A stretch of DNA of 64,000 nt, taken from Cryptomeria japonica. Its lineage: Eukaryota > Streptophyta > Pinopsida > Cupressales > Cupressaceae. The notes under the pieces were generated by a model. It made no database searches. It was not told the origin of the DNA and was given only the letters and a program-made list of their open reading frames with translations. The stretch spans positions 194,729,195 through 194,793,194 of the forward strand of contig NC_081415.1 of NCBI RefSeq assembly GCF_030272615.1, read 5' to 3'. This document shows, in pieces, positions 23,701-34,840 of the stretch (position 1 is its first letter; every line of letters begins with the position of its first letter). Both the position numbers and the translations under genes were made by a program.

Positions 23701-25605
23701 AGACCCCTGCGAACACAGAAAACCCCCCCCGCGAGCAGAAAGTAGCCACCGGCGCGCGCAGAATGCAGGCAAAACAAGCTAGGGCACGCGGGCCCTAGCT
23801 CGCACCAGAGCTCCGCGAAACGCCATCCCAGCAAAAAGAATTTCATTAATATGGGTAATGGAGCAGTATTTTCTTTTAGGAAAATTCATTTAAATTAGAA
23901 AATTTATAGTAAAAGATTTTACTATTATAAAAATTTAGTCATTCTTTAATACAGTAATGAATTATATGAAAATTCAGCTGGTTTTCTATACAGTAATGAA
24001 TCTCTCTTTTATTTCAGAATTAAGCACATGGCAATAAATAATCATATGGAAAACAATTTTATATATTACATGAATTCATACTATACAAGCATAAATTCTT
24101 TAAAAAATAAACAATTCTGTAAAATATTCCTAAAAAAAATTCCAAAATAGAATGCATCATGAGGTTGATCCCATTCAGACTATTGACCTCATTTAGATTA
24201 GAGATATAAAGCATACAACACTGATCCAGCATATATTAGTACATATCATTTAAATAGATACATAAAATAAACAACTTGGAAGTAAGATTATATTCAAGGT
24301 ACATATAGAAATGAAAGAATCAATATCTAGTGAGATGTATGAAGCAAAATTCTAATTTGTATCCTTGTAATTTTTTGATATCCACCATTTTGATATATAA
24401 GATAAATATAAATCTAAAAAAATTACATTTTATAATTAGAAAAATAAAATATTGAACATTTATCACTAATATTGAACATTTATCACTAATATTATGCACC
24501 TATTTTAAATCAGTTTTTTTATTTATAAAAATACAGCTATTTATCATCCTACTAATTCGATGAGATATATTTCTATTACCCAGATGAAAATATATTAAAA
24601 ATTGTATGAAATTTAATATAACCTGCCAATTCCATAGGCCAGTATGAGCCCATTGCAGTGGAATAGTAACATCACCAATATGATGGTCAGAGTTTCCATT
24701 TCCAGCAATTCCATAGTGCACAACTCCATTTATGTTGAAGAAACTAAAGAGAAGCTGGGTGGTTATTGCTGCATTCATCTGTACATCCAAATACCAACAT
24801 TAGTGGGCTATGTGCTGTCAGTTGGAGTTACTTAAGGCCTGCTACTCTTATTGATAACTCTAAGATTCCTTATCCTTTGGTTAAAGGATAAGGACTGATT
24901 TTATTTTATCAATTAGCTTACATTTAAACATTAAATAGATGATCTCCATCGCTATACAAAGCTAAGAAGAGAAAACACTATATTTCAAACAACATTTATC
25001 TGAAACTTTTCAGATTGGCAGTATAAACTTTTATCAAGAATCAAGAATAAAATCTTATTTTCTTTTACCATAAGATGTTTAAATGACCTTTATATTTCTG
25101 GGTTTTACTTTTTATATATATATATAAAAGCTAAACAGAGAAAAATTCAATTTCTAACATTTCCAGTCCTCATTATCTTTTTGGGCACATGACATAACCC
25201 ATTAAACATCAGACTTTTTCAATGCAATTACCATTCCCATCCCTGTCATGACGACAATGACCTTCTGATCTGCAATAGCTCCTACATGGAATCTCCTTCC
25301 TGCAGAGCAACAAGTGTAGATGTAATAAAGTTTTATATAAGTCTAAAAATAGTTCCATGTAAGAAAGAGCAGGCAAGAAAATTACCAGAAAGATCTACGT
25401 AGGAAACGTTTTCATTGACTATAAAATTTGGGTGTTGTAGTAGGGGCTCCATTTCAAAAGTGTTGGGAACAACCAAGCCCATGTAAGGGCCATCACTGTT
25501 AATTATATTAACATGGCCAAGAACCTTTGCCGAATGCTCTGCATTACATACAATGGCCATGAAAATTAGCAGGAGCACTTGAATATGCACCAACTTCAGA
25601 GCCAT
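17797..25605 (-). CDS. Bark storage protein / MTA-SAH-nucleosidase-like secreted protein, six exons
   Basis: Exons (minus strand): 25605-25386, 25299-25232, 24778-24623, 18614-18375, 18268-18089, 17997-17797; total 1065 nt, 354 residues plus TGA. Every junction is GT-AG; intron 1 is phase 1, the others phase 0. Residues 1-22 form a signal peptide (MALKLVHIQVLLLIFMAIVC then NA). The rest fits the phosphorylase superfamily (PNP_UDP_1) as in poplar bark storage proteins: MTGMGM at 91-96, GVVHYGIAGN then DVTIP and WAHTGLWNWQ (exon 3), IDMESAAVAL at 279-288 holding the Met-Glu pair of MTA/SAH nucleosidases, and SLSDLAGG with the catalytic-type Asp at about 305. Five N-glycosylation sequons (66, 177, 215, 229, 237) support secretion. 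Known relatives store nitrogen or have nucleosidase ancestry; which role applies here is unknown. An upstream TTG in the same frame is not used as start because ATG 25605 begins the signal peptide. Intron 3 (5.99 kb) carries a LINE. Confidence 0.9.
18705..18722. repeat. Target-site duplication of LINE-B, left copy
   Basis: AGCAAAAAGAATTTCATT, identical over 18 bp to 23830-23847. It directly abuts the poly(T), which is poly(A) on the element strand. Confidence 0.95.
18839..22119 (-). pseudogene. LINE-B ORF2, inactivated: endonuclease, deleted RT, zf-RVT and RNase H
   Basis: Starts at ATG 22119 (MIVLSWNVRGLNNIPRQKAI). A TAG at 22015-22017 replaces the Gln expected before ETKL. The endonuclease has GDFNAV and IYAPTD, but the SDH box reads SNHWPI (catalytic Asp to Asn). 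RT begins with GKAPGPDGFPIEFFQEFW and breaks after LIPKKEGAN near 20580, resuming in another frame at KHAGGLGLRS. The palm with the catalytic DD box is gone. Next come zf-RVT (WWRKVWNNFSWPKCNFFLWF) and RNase H (INTDGSSRGN, QMEALA, CESDSQ), with a TAG at 19079-19081 before the last 80 residues. It cannot supply reverse transcriptase. Confidence 0.9.
22593..23531 (-). CDS. LINE-B ORF1: DUF4283 and zinc-knuckle RNA-binding protein
   Basis: Intact 312-codon frame starting at ATG 23531 (MENQGLASSLDLEMVDPSS). The frame is also open upstream to the element's 5' end and into the target-site duplication, but no other in-element ATG exists. A DUF4283 domain covers roughly residues 70-210 (CKFLGLRLSLPVLESWARRV, FFNQVGLFIKPWHMGFN, WVPVWVRLPRLPLEFW). 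A CCHC knuckle CKICHEYGHLHRRC follows at about residue 255, then a basic tail (KGKGKKRPW). In L1 LINEs, ORF1 coats element RNA and helps target-primed reverse transcription. The stop is followed, about 470 bases on, by ORF2. Confidence 0.9.
   Translation of the reverse strand: MENQGLASSLDLEMVDPSSLMHASNKDRTEFPPSGEGTSSSKGSFRIKKVNGCLERSEDRPVLVIQPEQVLEDVDYWGKHALICKFLGLRLSLPVLESWARRVWNPEGDMEILLAANNYFLVIFSSIADRNRAFEGGPYFFNQVGLFIKPWHMGFNSAEEIPSWVPVWVRLPRLPLEFWREDILHSISLLLGKPVGSASQTQDHKVISFARICVEVDLNNPLPDSMEICMGSSSWIQQLDYETLPFRCKICHEYGHLHRRCPRLNSSPLPASEPPRLNKGKAPVSDGPIDKEGFTPVKSCNKGKGKKRPWMD
23830..23847. repeat. Target-site duplication of LINE-B, right copy
   Basis: The same 18-mer as at 18705-18722, abutting the element's 5' end. 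It fixes the 5' boundary at 23829. Confidence 0.95.
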
Positions 25606-25639
25606 ACTGAAATCACAAAGCAAACTCGTGATTCAAAGA

Positions 25640-25745
25640 GAGATTTGGGGTGTGGGTAGTAGAAGGTATGAAGGGCTTTTATTAAACTATCCAGAATTAG
25701 GTGTTATTTGGGGTGGGTAGTTGTCCCCACTTTGAAATGTGATAT
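25640..25745 (-). promoter_or_regulatory. Conserved upstream region of the bark storage protein-like gene
   Basis: The sequence just upstream of ATG 25605 is conserved in copy B (38000-38108) and in the dead copy at 10800-10925. The shared block reads 'ggtgttatttggggtgggt' on the plus strand. Next to it the minus strand carries TTTAATAAAAGCCC, a possible TATA region about 70 bases from the ATG. Promoter function is inferred from position and conservation only. Confidence 0.5.
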
Positions 25746-26577
25746 ATTTGAAGATTTATTTTACTTTAATACAAAAATAAACTAATACGTCAAATGAAAA
25801 TAAAATATAATGTTTTTAATCTAAAACATTAAAAATTTATGTATTTATGTATGTATATAAGGATAAAATAAGCAGAATTTGGTTAGGTTTCTCACAAAGG
25901 TTCAATTTTTGGTTTTGAAATTAAGTTAGGTTTCCAATTAGTTTTGTACCCTAAAAACTAATACATTTAAATATTTAAATGTAGTTTAGAGGTTCAACAA
26001 GAGTTTGATCCAAAAAAAATTTGAGCTGATGCAATCTCTAGTTTAGTGTGTTTTAGGTTTTTGCTATTTCTATTTTTTTTTGTGTGTGTGGGCTTGACCC
26101 TTGTTTCTGAAGTTGTTTTGTCGTTGGTTCTGGACTGGATAGCGCTTTTTTTTTGTATTGCTCTTTGACCCGTTTATAATAATAAAAAACTTCAAATTAA
26201 TAGTGTAGATAAATTTCAATTATTAAAAAATTGTTACATGCATCTTCTTAAACAATATTTTAGCTACTAAAAATTTCAACATCTCTCCTCTCTTCAATTA
26301 CAACATCTTATGATTAATAACATGCTCCATTTGTTTTAATATGCATGACTCAAAAATCTTAGAAGATGTTCCATTTTAATTTACAAATTTTTTCTTTTAA
26401 AAGAAAAGTGAAAAGAGATCCAAATCAAAAAATATATAAAAAAATATTTCAATTAGCTGATCACAATTAGTTAGAGTGATGATTTGTTCATTGGTTACCA
26501 ATTATTTATTATTTGATCCATGAGCTGCTAGCCCAGCCAGGGCCTTCATGAATTAAAGTGAAAAGAGATCAAATCAA

Positions 26578-26578
26578 A

Positions 26579-26606
<28 letters not shown>
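26578..26606. repeat. (AT)n microsatellite
   Basis: About 27 bases of alternating AT in copy A; the equivalent site in copy B (about 39451-39468) is shorter. It is a length-variable marker between the two copies. Confidence 0.85.
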
Positions 26607-26610
<4 letters not shown>

Positions 26611-29506
26611 ATTCAGGAGCCAAGGACTGAGGGTATCCATTCCCTCAAATTCGCTTAGGGCAAGCCATTCAACTTCACGAGTAGACCAAGGGCCCATTGA
26701 CTTTCACTAATTTTCAAATTATAAACATTTTACAAATTAAAAATTTTAACATTTATCTTCCCACTTAAAAACACATTAATATAAATCCTTCACAATTCAG
26801 ATAAAACACATTTTTGTGAATTCTTCAATGTTTAAACATGCATTTCCCCTTCTCAAATTAGGTTTTTTTAAAAACCGAAAAGCCCACCTTATGTACAGTA
26901 CCAAATGTCGATTCAATGGAATTATAAAATCTGTGTTAGTTCTCCTTGAAAAATTCATTGCCGCTGTTCTTATCCAAAAGAGAAAAACATGTAATGCATG
27001 GAACCATCTTCAGTCGCTTACGTTAATAACAAAGAAGAAAGGATTGATAAGATTATCTTATTAAAAATAGAATAGAATTGGACAAGTTGAACTGCAAAAG
27101 ATTCACCAAATTTCTTTCAACAGTGGAGGAATGCCCTTTCAATTTGATATTTTGAACCCGATCTAATTGTTTTTTCAAAAACTGGTTGTTTTATTTATTT
27201 GTCGCCAAGTAGTTTAAGGCCATTAATGTCAGTAGTCGTAGCCTGCAAATTGATAATAAACACAGTATTATTGGCACTAAGATATAGATCTTGCAAGTTG
27301 AAAAATATTGGGTTTGTGTGATATGAACAATATTGTCCTCGATAATGATAATGATTAGGAGTCTATTCAACTCTTGTTTCTTATAATAAAAAATTTCAAC
27401 TTGCATGGCAAATAACATTTGTCTACAACTAAAATTATTGATAATTCCTTGAAAGATGAATGAGAACTACTGAATATTATTTTATTGATTATAAAATTTA
27501 TGAACATCACATAATGGACACATGTGAAAAAGATATAAAGTATTGAAAGTGAACAATAAAAAATATAATATAAAGTAGTCCAGATGATTGATTAATATCT
27601 ATGATTTCTATTGATTCTTTGTATAATAGGTAATAGATAAACTTAACTTGCAATGGAAGGTAAAACAAGTTTAATACATTTAAATATTGTGGAAATGAGA
27701 AAAAGATAAATATCTGAGTATCTTCACAATACCATTTCAAAGGGACAACCTCTAATAGAACCTACACTCAAATTAAAAATATGTCAAGATATCTTTGAAT
27801 TAATTAATCACAAGAATATGTAGAATATAGCTAAAGACAATTGTTACCATCTTATGCATGTGAGATAATTATTTTATATTGACAATTTGTGAGATAACTT
27901 ACAACATATATGTATCCTTTTATTAAAATGACTTAAGTGTGATTTACAAAGTACATGTTCTAAGTAATACTAGTTGGCATGAAGTAGAAAGAATGACATA
28001 ACACAAACTCCATTGCTAGTCTATAAGGTCAAGTAGATTTAATGTTTTAAAACATGATAAACCTAATATTGTTTCTACCTATCATGGGAGCCTTATCTTT
28101 TTCTCCTGGCTCCCTCCTTTTTATTTATATCTTTTGCATTATCTATTTGGAATTATCTAGATCCATCATCCTCTATCTTGGAGAAAAACTCATCCTCCAT
28201 TAGTTCACTACTCCTTTATTATCTTGTCACTTAAACATATCCTTATAAGGATGTAATTTATATTAAGGATCAATAATAATGAAATAGGAATAATTTTGTA
28301 ACCTCTTTCTCATACTCTCAACCTACTCCATAGATATCTAGATTAGTGTTTCTTTTATTATAACAATTTGTTTGCAAATGTCATTCATAGTACAAAGAAC
28401 ACTAAATATATAGTATCATTCTCTAGAAGATGCCATATATACTATTATGGAAATCCTAGATGAATTAGAATAGGAATGCACCTTACCAACATGGAATCAA
28501 AGAGTAGCCTATATTTATGAATTCACCTATGGCTGAAATAAAAGAAAAAATACTTGGAACATTTTCGTGATGGTACTTTCTCCCACCCAAATTACATTCT
28601 AGCAACATGCTCACCCTTTAGTTCCTATATTAATCCATGATCTTTTCTATTATGGATGGGTAATATCTAACTTGGACATGCTAGAAAATAAAACAAAATA
28701 AGTAATAATAATATCATTCTTATTTCATAGATTTATATATATTGGTTCTCAATGTTTTATGTTCCTTAAATCTTAAAGAAAATAAACAACTAAGCCTTAG
28801 GGGATGCAAACTTAGGATGACTAACTTGAAACTTATGATTAGATAAGGATATGCAAGAGCCAATGTATGATATTAGGTAGATCTGCTTATTTAAGATGTG
28901 TTGAATCAAGGAAGGGTGTTCCTAAGATTTATTTATAAAAAAATATAAACAAAATATATTCAAATATGATAATTTTAAATATAACCTATACCCTAAGCAT
29001 TGCTGTAGAACTCCTAATCTTATCATTGAACCTCAAATTGTTAGTTTATAATAATTAAGAATATACATCTTCACCTAAAGAAAAATACAAAGATAAATTA
29101 AAATAAAATATAACTTATATATCCCTAATATTTTTGACAATTCCAAATTATACTTCATACGTACTTGTGGGACAAACTCCTATGAACACTCCTCTTGGAT
29201 ATAATTGGAAACAACTTCTAATATTTCTATTGTTTAAGAAATGAGCTATATAGCAAGGTAAAGAGTATTCACACTAAACGGTGTTGCGTATTACATTAGT
29301 TTTAAGATAGTTTAGATAGTTTAATAAATAAATGGGAAGTTACTTCTTGTAGAGCAGTTGTGAATAATTTGATGGCTTTATAACGCCATTGTTAAGCAAT
29401 GTAAATCGATCATGTTACATTGGAATGAATCAATATATCATTTCTGAAATTTGATACTCATCATGTAAATCTGTAATCATTTGATTGTGCTTATTGTTTC
29501 TTCATT

Positions 29507-29518
29507 TGGTATCAGAGC
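29507..29518 (+). other. Primer-binding site (tRNA-iMet) of the short-LTR element
   Basis: TGGTATCAGAGC, the standard complement of plant initiator-Met tRNA 3' end, two bases after the 5' LTR. Confidence 0.9.
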
Positions 29519-30942
29519 ATCAACTAGTTCTGTTGTTGTGCGATGAAGAACTTTGAAGTGCTGATTTGTTGACTGACAGTCAGTTGCAAAGGATTTGTTT
29601 AGCAGCAATGAAAAGTGTGCAAATTTGCTGCACATGATCATTCACGTCGAAGAAGCGACATTTGATTCTCGATAGAAGACCTTGTGAAGAGGTGGTCTAT
29701 TCCAGTTGCTGGAGAGAAACACTAAACTTCGTGTATCTACCCAATGAGCAGTAGAAAAGCCCATCAAATTCCTGCATGCTCCGATCTCCTCTTGTAAATT
29801 GATGATGTGAAACTCAACAATACAAGCATGGAGAAGCAAGGAACGTGAGTGTAAGATCTGCAGAGTCACACCAGAAAAGAGGTATCAGACTGTAGACATA
29901 TAGGAAATGCACTCACATTGAGGGACAGATTCCTTTTCCTCTAGAGTTTTTAGCCGCTTTTGTGTTATTCTGAAAATGTTTCTGTGCTTGCAAGTGCAAA
30001 TGCCAGTCTATGAAGGACGCATTTATTTTTTATGGAAAAGCATTTGAAGGAAAGAAGAATATGGGAGGAGTGTTGCGATAAATAAAGAGCTTGATTACGA
30101 GGAACAACATAGTGGAAGATGTATAGACTGTGATTAGCGCTCCAATTTTAATGTTGGCTGCCATTGTCGTGAGAGTAATACGCAACTATTTCTTGGACGT
30201 ACACGTTAGAAATCTGTAGTTTGGAGGGGACATTTCTAAAGGTATGTCTGAATTAATCTTTGCATAGAGAAGAAGAAATGAATGACATATTTTGGCGGAA
30301 TATTGGTTCAACCTAACTTCTTGTTGGAGATAGTTATTTTGTTAAAAGGTGTCGGCCTTATTTTTGTAATTGGAGAAACGAGGAGAGTAAGAGCTTAATT
30401 TGGATTACATGTCAAAATTTGAGGGGATTTAAGTTTGCATAAGAAATTATTTGTAAGGGGTTATCATCAGGTGAAATCAATACTTTTACATATGATCATA
30501 TATTTCATGGCTAAGACCATTACAGATATATTTGACGTTTCTTCCAAAAACATACGTGTAATATCAAATGGATAGAGTGTAACAAAGTCTTATCGGAGGT
30601 TGGAGACAATGGAGGTAGGAGGTCTTTTATCATCTCAAGCTAGCTTCTCGCTTAGGGATGATTAACTGCATGATAAGCATCCTTTATATTTTTGTCTTTG
30701 AAGAAAAGACGGGGCTTGACATTATGTGTCTTTGAAGAAAAGAGGGGGCCTGGCATTATGTGTCCCTTCAAGGAGCAAGGGGGAGAAAGATTTCTTGTGG
30801 GTGCACTTGGTGTATTCACATGTGGTCAATAGATTTGTTGATCACTTAAGGAGGCATTAGACACACTCAAAAGAGATGTGGTCTTTCGAAGGAAATGTGT
30901 CTCATGTGAAAATGTTTGGTTGGTGATTTGTGTAGTAGAAGA

Positions 30943-32535
30943 GGGAGGAGATGGAATATAATAGATCTAACATTGAAATACCAAGATTTTGATGAGATTC
31001 TAGACTCCTTTTGATAGGGGTTTTGTCCTTCCTAAATTGAATTGAATTGAATTGTTGAATATTAGGGCAAGATAGTGAACTATTGAAGTAATATGATAGA
31101 AATGATAAGATTCAGATTTTGTGTGAAGCCACTAGCCTATATATGAGAAAAATAATATATTTCGGCTATGTTACCAAAAATTCGGGCTGATTTTTTTGAA
31201 CCATGTAGTAGCAATTCGCCATGGTCCTCCAAATTTATCATTGTTGGAAGCTGAACATGTTCATCTCTATGAATTATATTGATCCTCCTGATTATAGCTC
31301 ATACAAGTTCCTTCACATAAAGAAAAGGGGACATATGTTGGGAATGGGGGTTTGCCTTAGGTCAAACCCTGGTTTTGGAATTAACCATGAAATTGAATTG
31401 ATAAATGTAAATGAAAGACTATAGTAAAATGCTTTCTTTTTGAGGGAAAGGCTGAAAATCCTTGAAACACTAATGATATACCTTAATGAAGCTTTGTATC
31501 TCTCCACTAGGTAATTAGGGTTTCATGTAGGTTGTCTTCAAAAAACATAGATCATGAATGTCATTTGCAATGCTTGAATCTTGACTTCACTTCTACTCCA
31601 ATGCTTGATGAAAGACTATTTGCTTACTCACTTCAATTTAGGATCTCAATTTTACCTTTTTGACTTGATTAGGAATTAAATTAGGGTTAAAATGAGAGAG
31701 GTAGACTTCGTTTTATACATGTTTGTCAAAAAATCAAATTGAATTTCCACAACAGGGTGACATGGGGTTAGTTTTCTCGCTCACCAAAAATGACTATTAG
31801 AGGGGGGCAATTTGGGGCTTATTTAAGAAGTCCATGGCATATACACCTTGGTCCTAATTTAGGACCAAGGCATGGTACATCTTGGTCTTGATTTGGAACC
31901 AAGACATGGTATATCTTGGTCTTGGAAATCAAGACTCCAAACTAGGGGCTAAGCTAGAAAATTGATGAAAATAAGAAGTAGATGGGTGGTGTGAGTAGAA
32001 TTAGTATTGCAATAAGGCCTTAGAAGACAAAACACCAAAGTGAGGCATAAGTAAGGACAAAATTGTAAGCAAGTACAATTTAGGATGCTACATTTAGCCC
32101 CAACTTTAGCGAGAGTATGAGACTTAGCATACTCATGGTAAAGTACAAAGGTTTGTATTGAAAACTTTCATGAAGATATAAAAGAGACAAGATGTGTCAA
32201 GCCCCCAACAACTTTAGAATCTTAGTACCTAATATCAAGACAAAAGAGACATTATAGGAAAGGGTAAAGAAAGAGAGGACATGACTACTAGCCTAATAAG
32301 GTTTGCTTACTTTGAGTCATGAAAACCAAATTTAAATGCAAAAAGATCAGTTTGCAAAGTAATTTGAGTATTAAAACATGTCATGGGATGTGGATAAAGA
32401 GTAATATTGAGATAAGTGTATGCCCCCACATTTAAGTGACTACATACGTATTATTGGGAGCAACTCCTATAAGGTAGCATATATCTACAAAACAAGTACA
32501 TTGCCACAATGAGATGCCCCAAGAAAGGAAAAATC
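30943..32535 (-). mobile_element. Gypsy LTR fragment plus adjoining internal sequence
   Basis: 30943-32092 matches the gypsy LTR at 46431-47611 but lacks its first 75-80 bases. 32093-32530 continues into the internal region next to it ('tttagccccaactttagc' onward) up to 'aagaaagga'. It is wedged between two copies of short-LTR-element interior. A rearranged tandem duplication explains this better than a separate insertion, because neither end has an intact LTR terminus plus target-site duplication. Confidence 0.7.
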
Positions 32536-33384
32536 ATTCATTTTTATGGAAAAGCATTTGAAGGAAAGAGGAATATGGGAGGTCTGCTGTGATAAATAAA
32601 GAGATTGATTACAAGAAATGACATAGTGTAAGATGTATAGACTATGATTAGAGCTCCAATTTTAATGTTGGATGCCACTGTCGTCAAAGTAGTACGCAAC
32701 TATTTCTTGGACATAAGTGAACAATAATTTCTTTGATACACGTTAGAAATTTGAAGTCTAGAGGTCACATTTCTAAAGGTATGCTTGAATTATTCTTTGC
32801 AAAAAGAAGAAAAAAATGAATGACATATTTTGCTCGAATCTTGGTTTAACCTAAATTCTAGTTAGAGATAGTTATTTTGTGAAAAGGCGTGGGCTTTATT
32901 TTTGCAATTGGAGAAATAAGGAGAGTAAGAGCTTAATTTAGATTACATGTCAAAATTTGAGGGGATTTAAATTTGTATAGGAAATTATTTGTAAGGGGTT
33001 ATCATTAGTTGAAATCAATATTTTTATATATGATCATATATTTCATGGCTAAGACCATTCTAGATATATTTGACATTTATTTCAAAAAATATATGTGTGA
33101 TGTCAAATGGATAGAGTGTAACGAAGTCTTATCAAAGGTTGAGATAATGGAGGTAGGAGGTCTTTTATCATCCCAAGTTAGGTTCTCACTTACGGATGAT
33201 TGACTATATGAGAAACATCTTTTTTATATTTTTCTTTGAAAAAAAGAGGGGCCTTGACATTATGTTTCTTTGAAGAAAAGAGGAGGTTGGCTTTTCACGT
33301 CCCTTCAAGGAGCAAGGTGGGGGCAAGATTTCTGGTGGGTGCACTTGGTGTATTCACAATTGGTTGATGATATGTTAAGCACTT

Positions 33385-33737
33385 AAGGAGGCATTAGACA
33401 CCCTCAAAGGAGATGTGGATTTTTAGAGGTAATGTGTCTCATGTGCAAATGTTTGGTTGACTATTTGTGTAATAGAAGAGGGATTGTTTGCAGAGCACTC
33501 GAGGATATGTTAGACACACTCGGAAGAGATGTGTACTTTCAAAGAAAAGGCATCTCATATGTAGCACTAGAGGAGGCATTAGTCACACTCGAAGGAGATG
33601 TGAAATTTCAGAGAAAATGTGTCTCATTGTGCATGGAGGATGGGTACACTTTTATGTTCTCTCATGTTGTGCAAATAGTTGTAGGTTCTATAGTTAGGAG
33701 ATCCACTGATGTAGTCACTTCAGTGTTTCTTGGGTGA
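33385..33737 (+). pseudogene. Short-LTR element interior ORF with 23-27-residue repeats
   Basis: Plus-strand coding-like stretch in which a unit of about 23 residues recurs three times. Examples are ALEDMLDTLGRDVYFQRKG and ALEEALVTLEGDVKFQRKC; an upstream unit at 33385 is interrupted by stops. The nucleotide repeats ('gaggcattagacac...ctcaaaggagatgtggatttt') are equally clear. The same region sits at 44974-45327 in copy B. No known domain was recognised, and coding status is uncertain. Confidence 0.45.
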
Positions 33738-33842
33738 TCAAGGAGGATTGGTGAAGGCACTTCATCAAATTCTCGAGAAGGGTTTGGTTCAAAACCCTTG
33801 CAATGTTCAGCTCTTGTTTGGATTAATGTAATAAGGGGGTAA

Positions 33843-34091
33843 TGTTTACATATTACATTAGTTTTAAGATAGTTTAGATAGTGTAATAAATATATAGTTA
33901 GTTTCTGATAGTTAGTCAATGGGAATTTGTTTCCCATAGAGTGGCTATGAATAATTTGATGGGTGTATAAAGCGACCTTTAAGCAATGTAAGGAGATCAT
34001 GATACATTAGAATGAATCAATATATCATTTATGTAATTTGATACTCATCATGTAAATCTACAATCATTTGATTATGCTTATTGTTTCTTCA
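33843..34091 (+). repeat. 3' LTR of the short-LTR element, copy A
   Basis: 249 bp, TG...CA ends. About 26 bases longer than the 5' LTR because of an indel around 'agttagtttctgatagttag'. It is duplicated at 45433-45681 in copy B. Confidence 0.85.
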
Positions 34092-34454
34092 AAAGGTACT
34101 AAATTTATATGTATTAATTTCATATGTATGACAATCCGATGATTAATTTGTATGTTCAATTAAATTTTTGCCTTATTTTGTAGAATTTACAAATTTGAGT
34201 CTTGAAAATAAAAAGTAAATTAACCTATATTCAATGATATGTAATATATAAAGATGGAATTTCAATAAGGAAATAGCTTGCATCCACATAAATAATCTAG
34301 GGTAAATAGACATGGAACATTAAAGTTATAAAATTAGCCATCAAGTAAAAAACACATATTTTAACAATCTACTAGGAAACAAGTAAGTTTCTTATTTTAT
34401 AAGGAAAATAAAATTTTAAAAAAGCTTGAAATATTGTACAACCTCTAGTTAATT

Positions 34455-34785
34455 AAATATAACCTAATAATAAAATGAACAAGTATAATTAGGGGAGAAA
34501 ATATCACTCTGAAAAGCATACCTAAAACCTATGGACATACTCACAACCCTAATTAGCTACACATTGACTAATTTTCCTTCAATGAAGTACAATATTGAGT
34601 CATAGAATAGAATGATTAAATATAGCCCAATACTCAAATGAACAAGTATAATTACAAGAAAAAATAATACTCCCAAAAGGATACCTAAAACCTATGGAGA
34701 TACTCAAATCCCTAATTAGCTACACATTGACTACTTTTCCTTCAATCAAGTACAATATTGAATTATAGAATGGAATAAAATTCAA
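34455..34785. repeat. 163-bp tandem dimer
   Basis: Two diverged units with period 163: 'aattagctacacattgact' at 34551 recurs at 34714, and 'gaacaagtataatta' recurs likewise. It lies in the flank between the short-LTR element and the gypsy LTR, and again at about 46045-46375 in copy B. Confidence 0.8.
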
Positions 34786-34840
34786 GCTTGAAAATGCCTA
34801 AAAAATATTATACAACCAAACTAACACATTTGTATCATAT

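Larger units (their letters stand above)
18723..23829 (-). mobile_element. L1-type LINE (LINE-B) inserted in intron 3, RT core deleted
   Basis: Bounded by a perfect 18-bp target-site duplication. The 3' end (left, plus coordinates) has an A tail of about ten residues plus the T14-C stretch; the 5' end at 23829 is GC-rich and has no truncation signs. It carries ORF1 (22593-23531) and ORF2 (18839-22119). ORF2 has lost about 1.1 kb of RT palm/thumb compared with LINE-A, joined near 20560. It lies in antisense-free orientation, on the same strand as its host gene. The host exons are intact, so the gene tolerates it as intron sequence. Confidence 0.95.
29282..34091 (+). mobile_element. Short-LTR non-autonomous retroelement in copy A
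   Basis: The 5' LTR is 29282-29504 and the 3' LTR 33843-34091; both run from TGTT to TTCTTCA. A tRNA-iMet primer site follows the first LTR and a purine run (ATAAGGGGGTAA) precedes the second. Flanking bases are AACGG at 29277-29281 and AAAGG at 34092-34096, a TSD with one change. The interior has no recognised gag or pol. It is broken by a piece of gypsy LTR and internal DNA (30943-32535), with interior sequence repeated on both sides (about 30020-30942 and 32536-33475). Copy C shows the empty site near 16100. Confidence 0.8.

Noticed and set aside
23532-23846. N-terminal extension of LINE-B ORF1 starting at an ATG inside the target-site duplication
   Set aside because: That ATG belongs to host DNA; the first ATG within the element is at 23531, where family-like sequence begins.
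25606-25623. Earlier start of the bark storage protein-like gene
   Set aside because: The codon is TTG, not ATG. ATG 25605 starts a clean signal peptide and is conserved in copy B.
33662-34000. 112-codon minus-strand ORF (also 45252-45590)
   Set aside because: Antisense across the short-LTR element's 3' LTR; no domain and an arbitrary frame.
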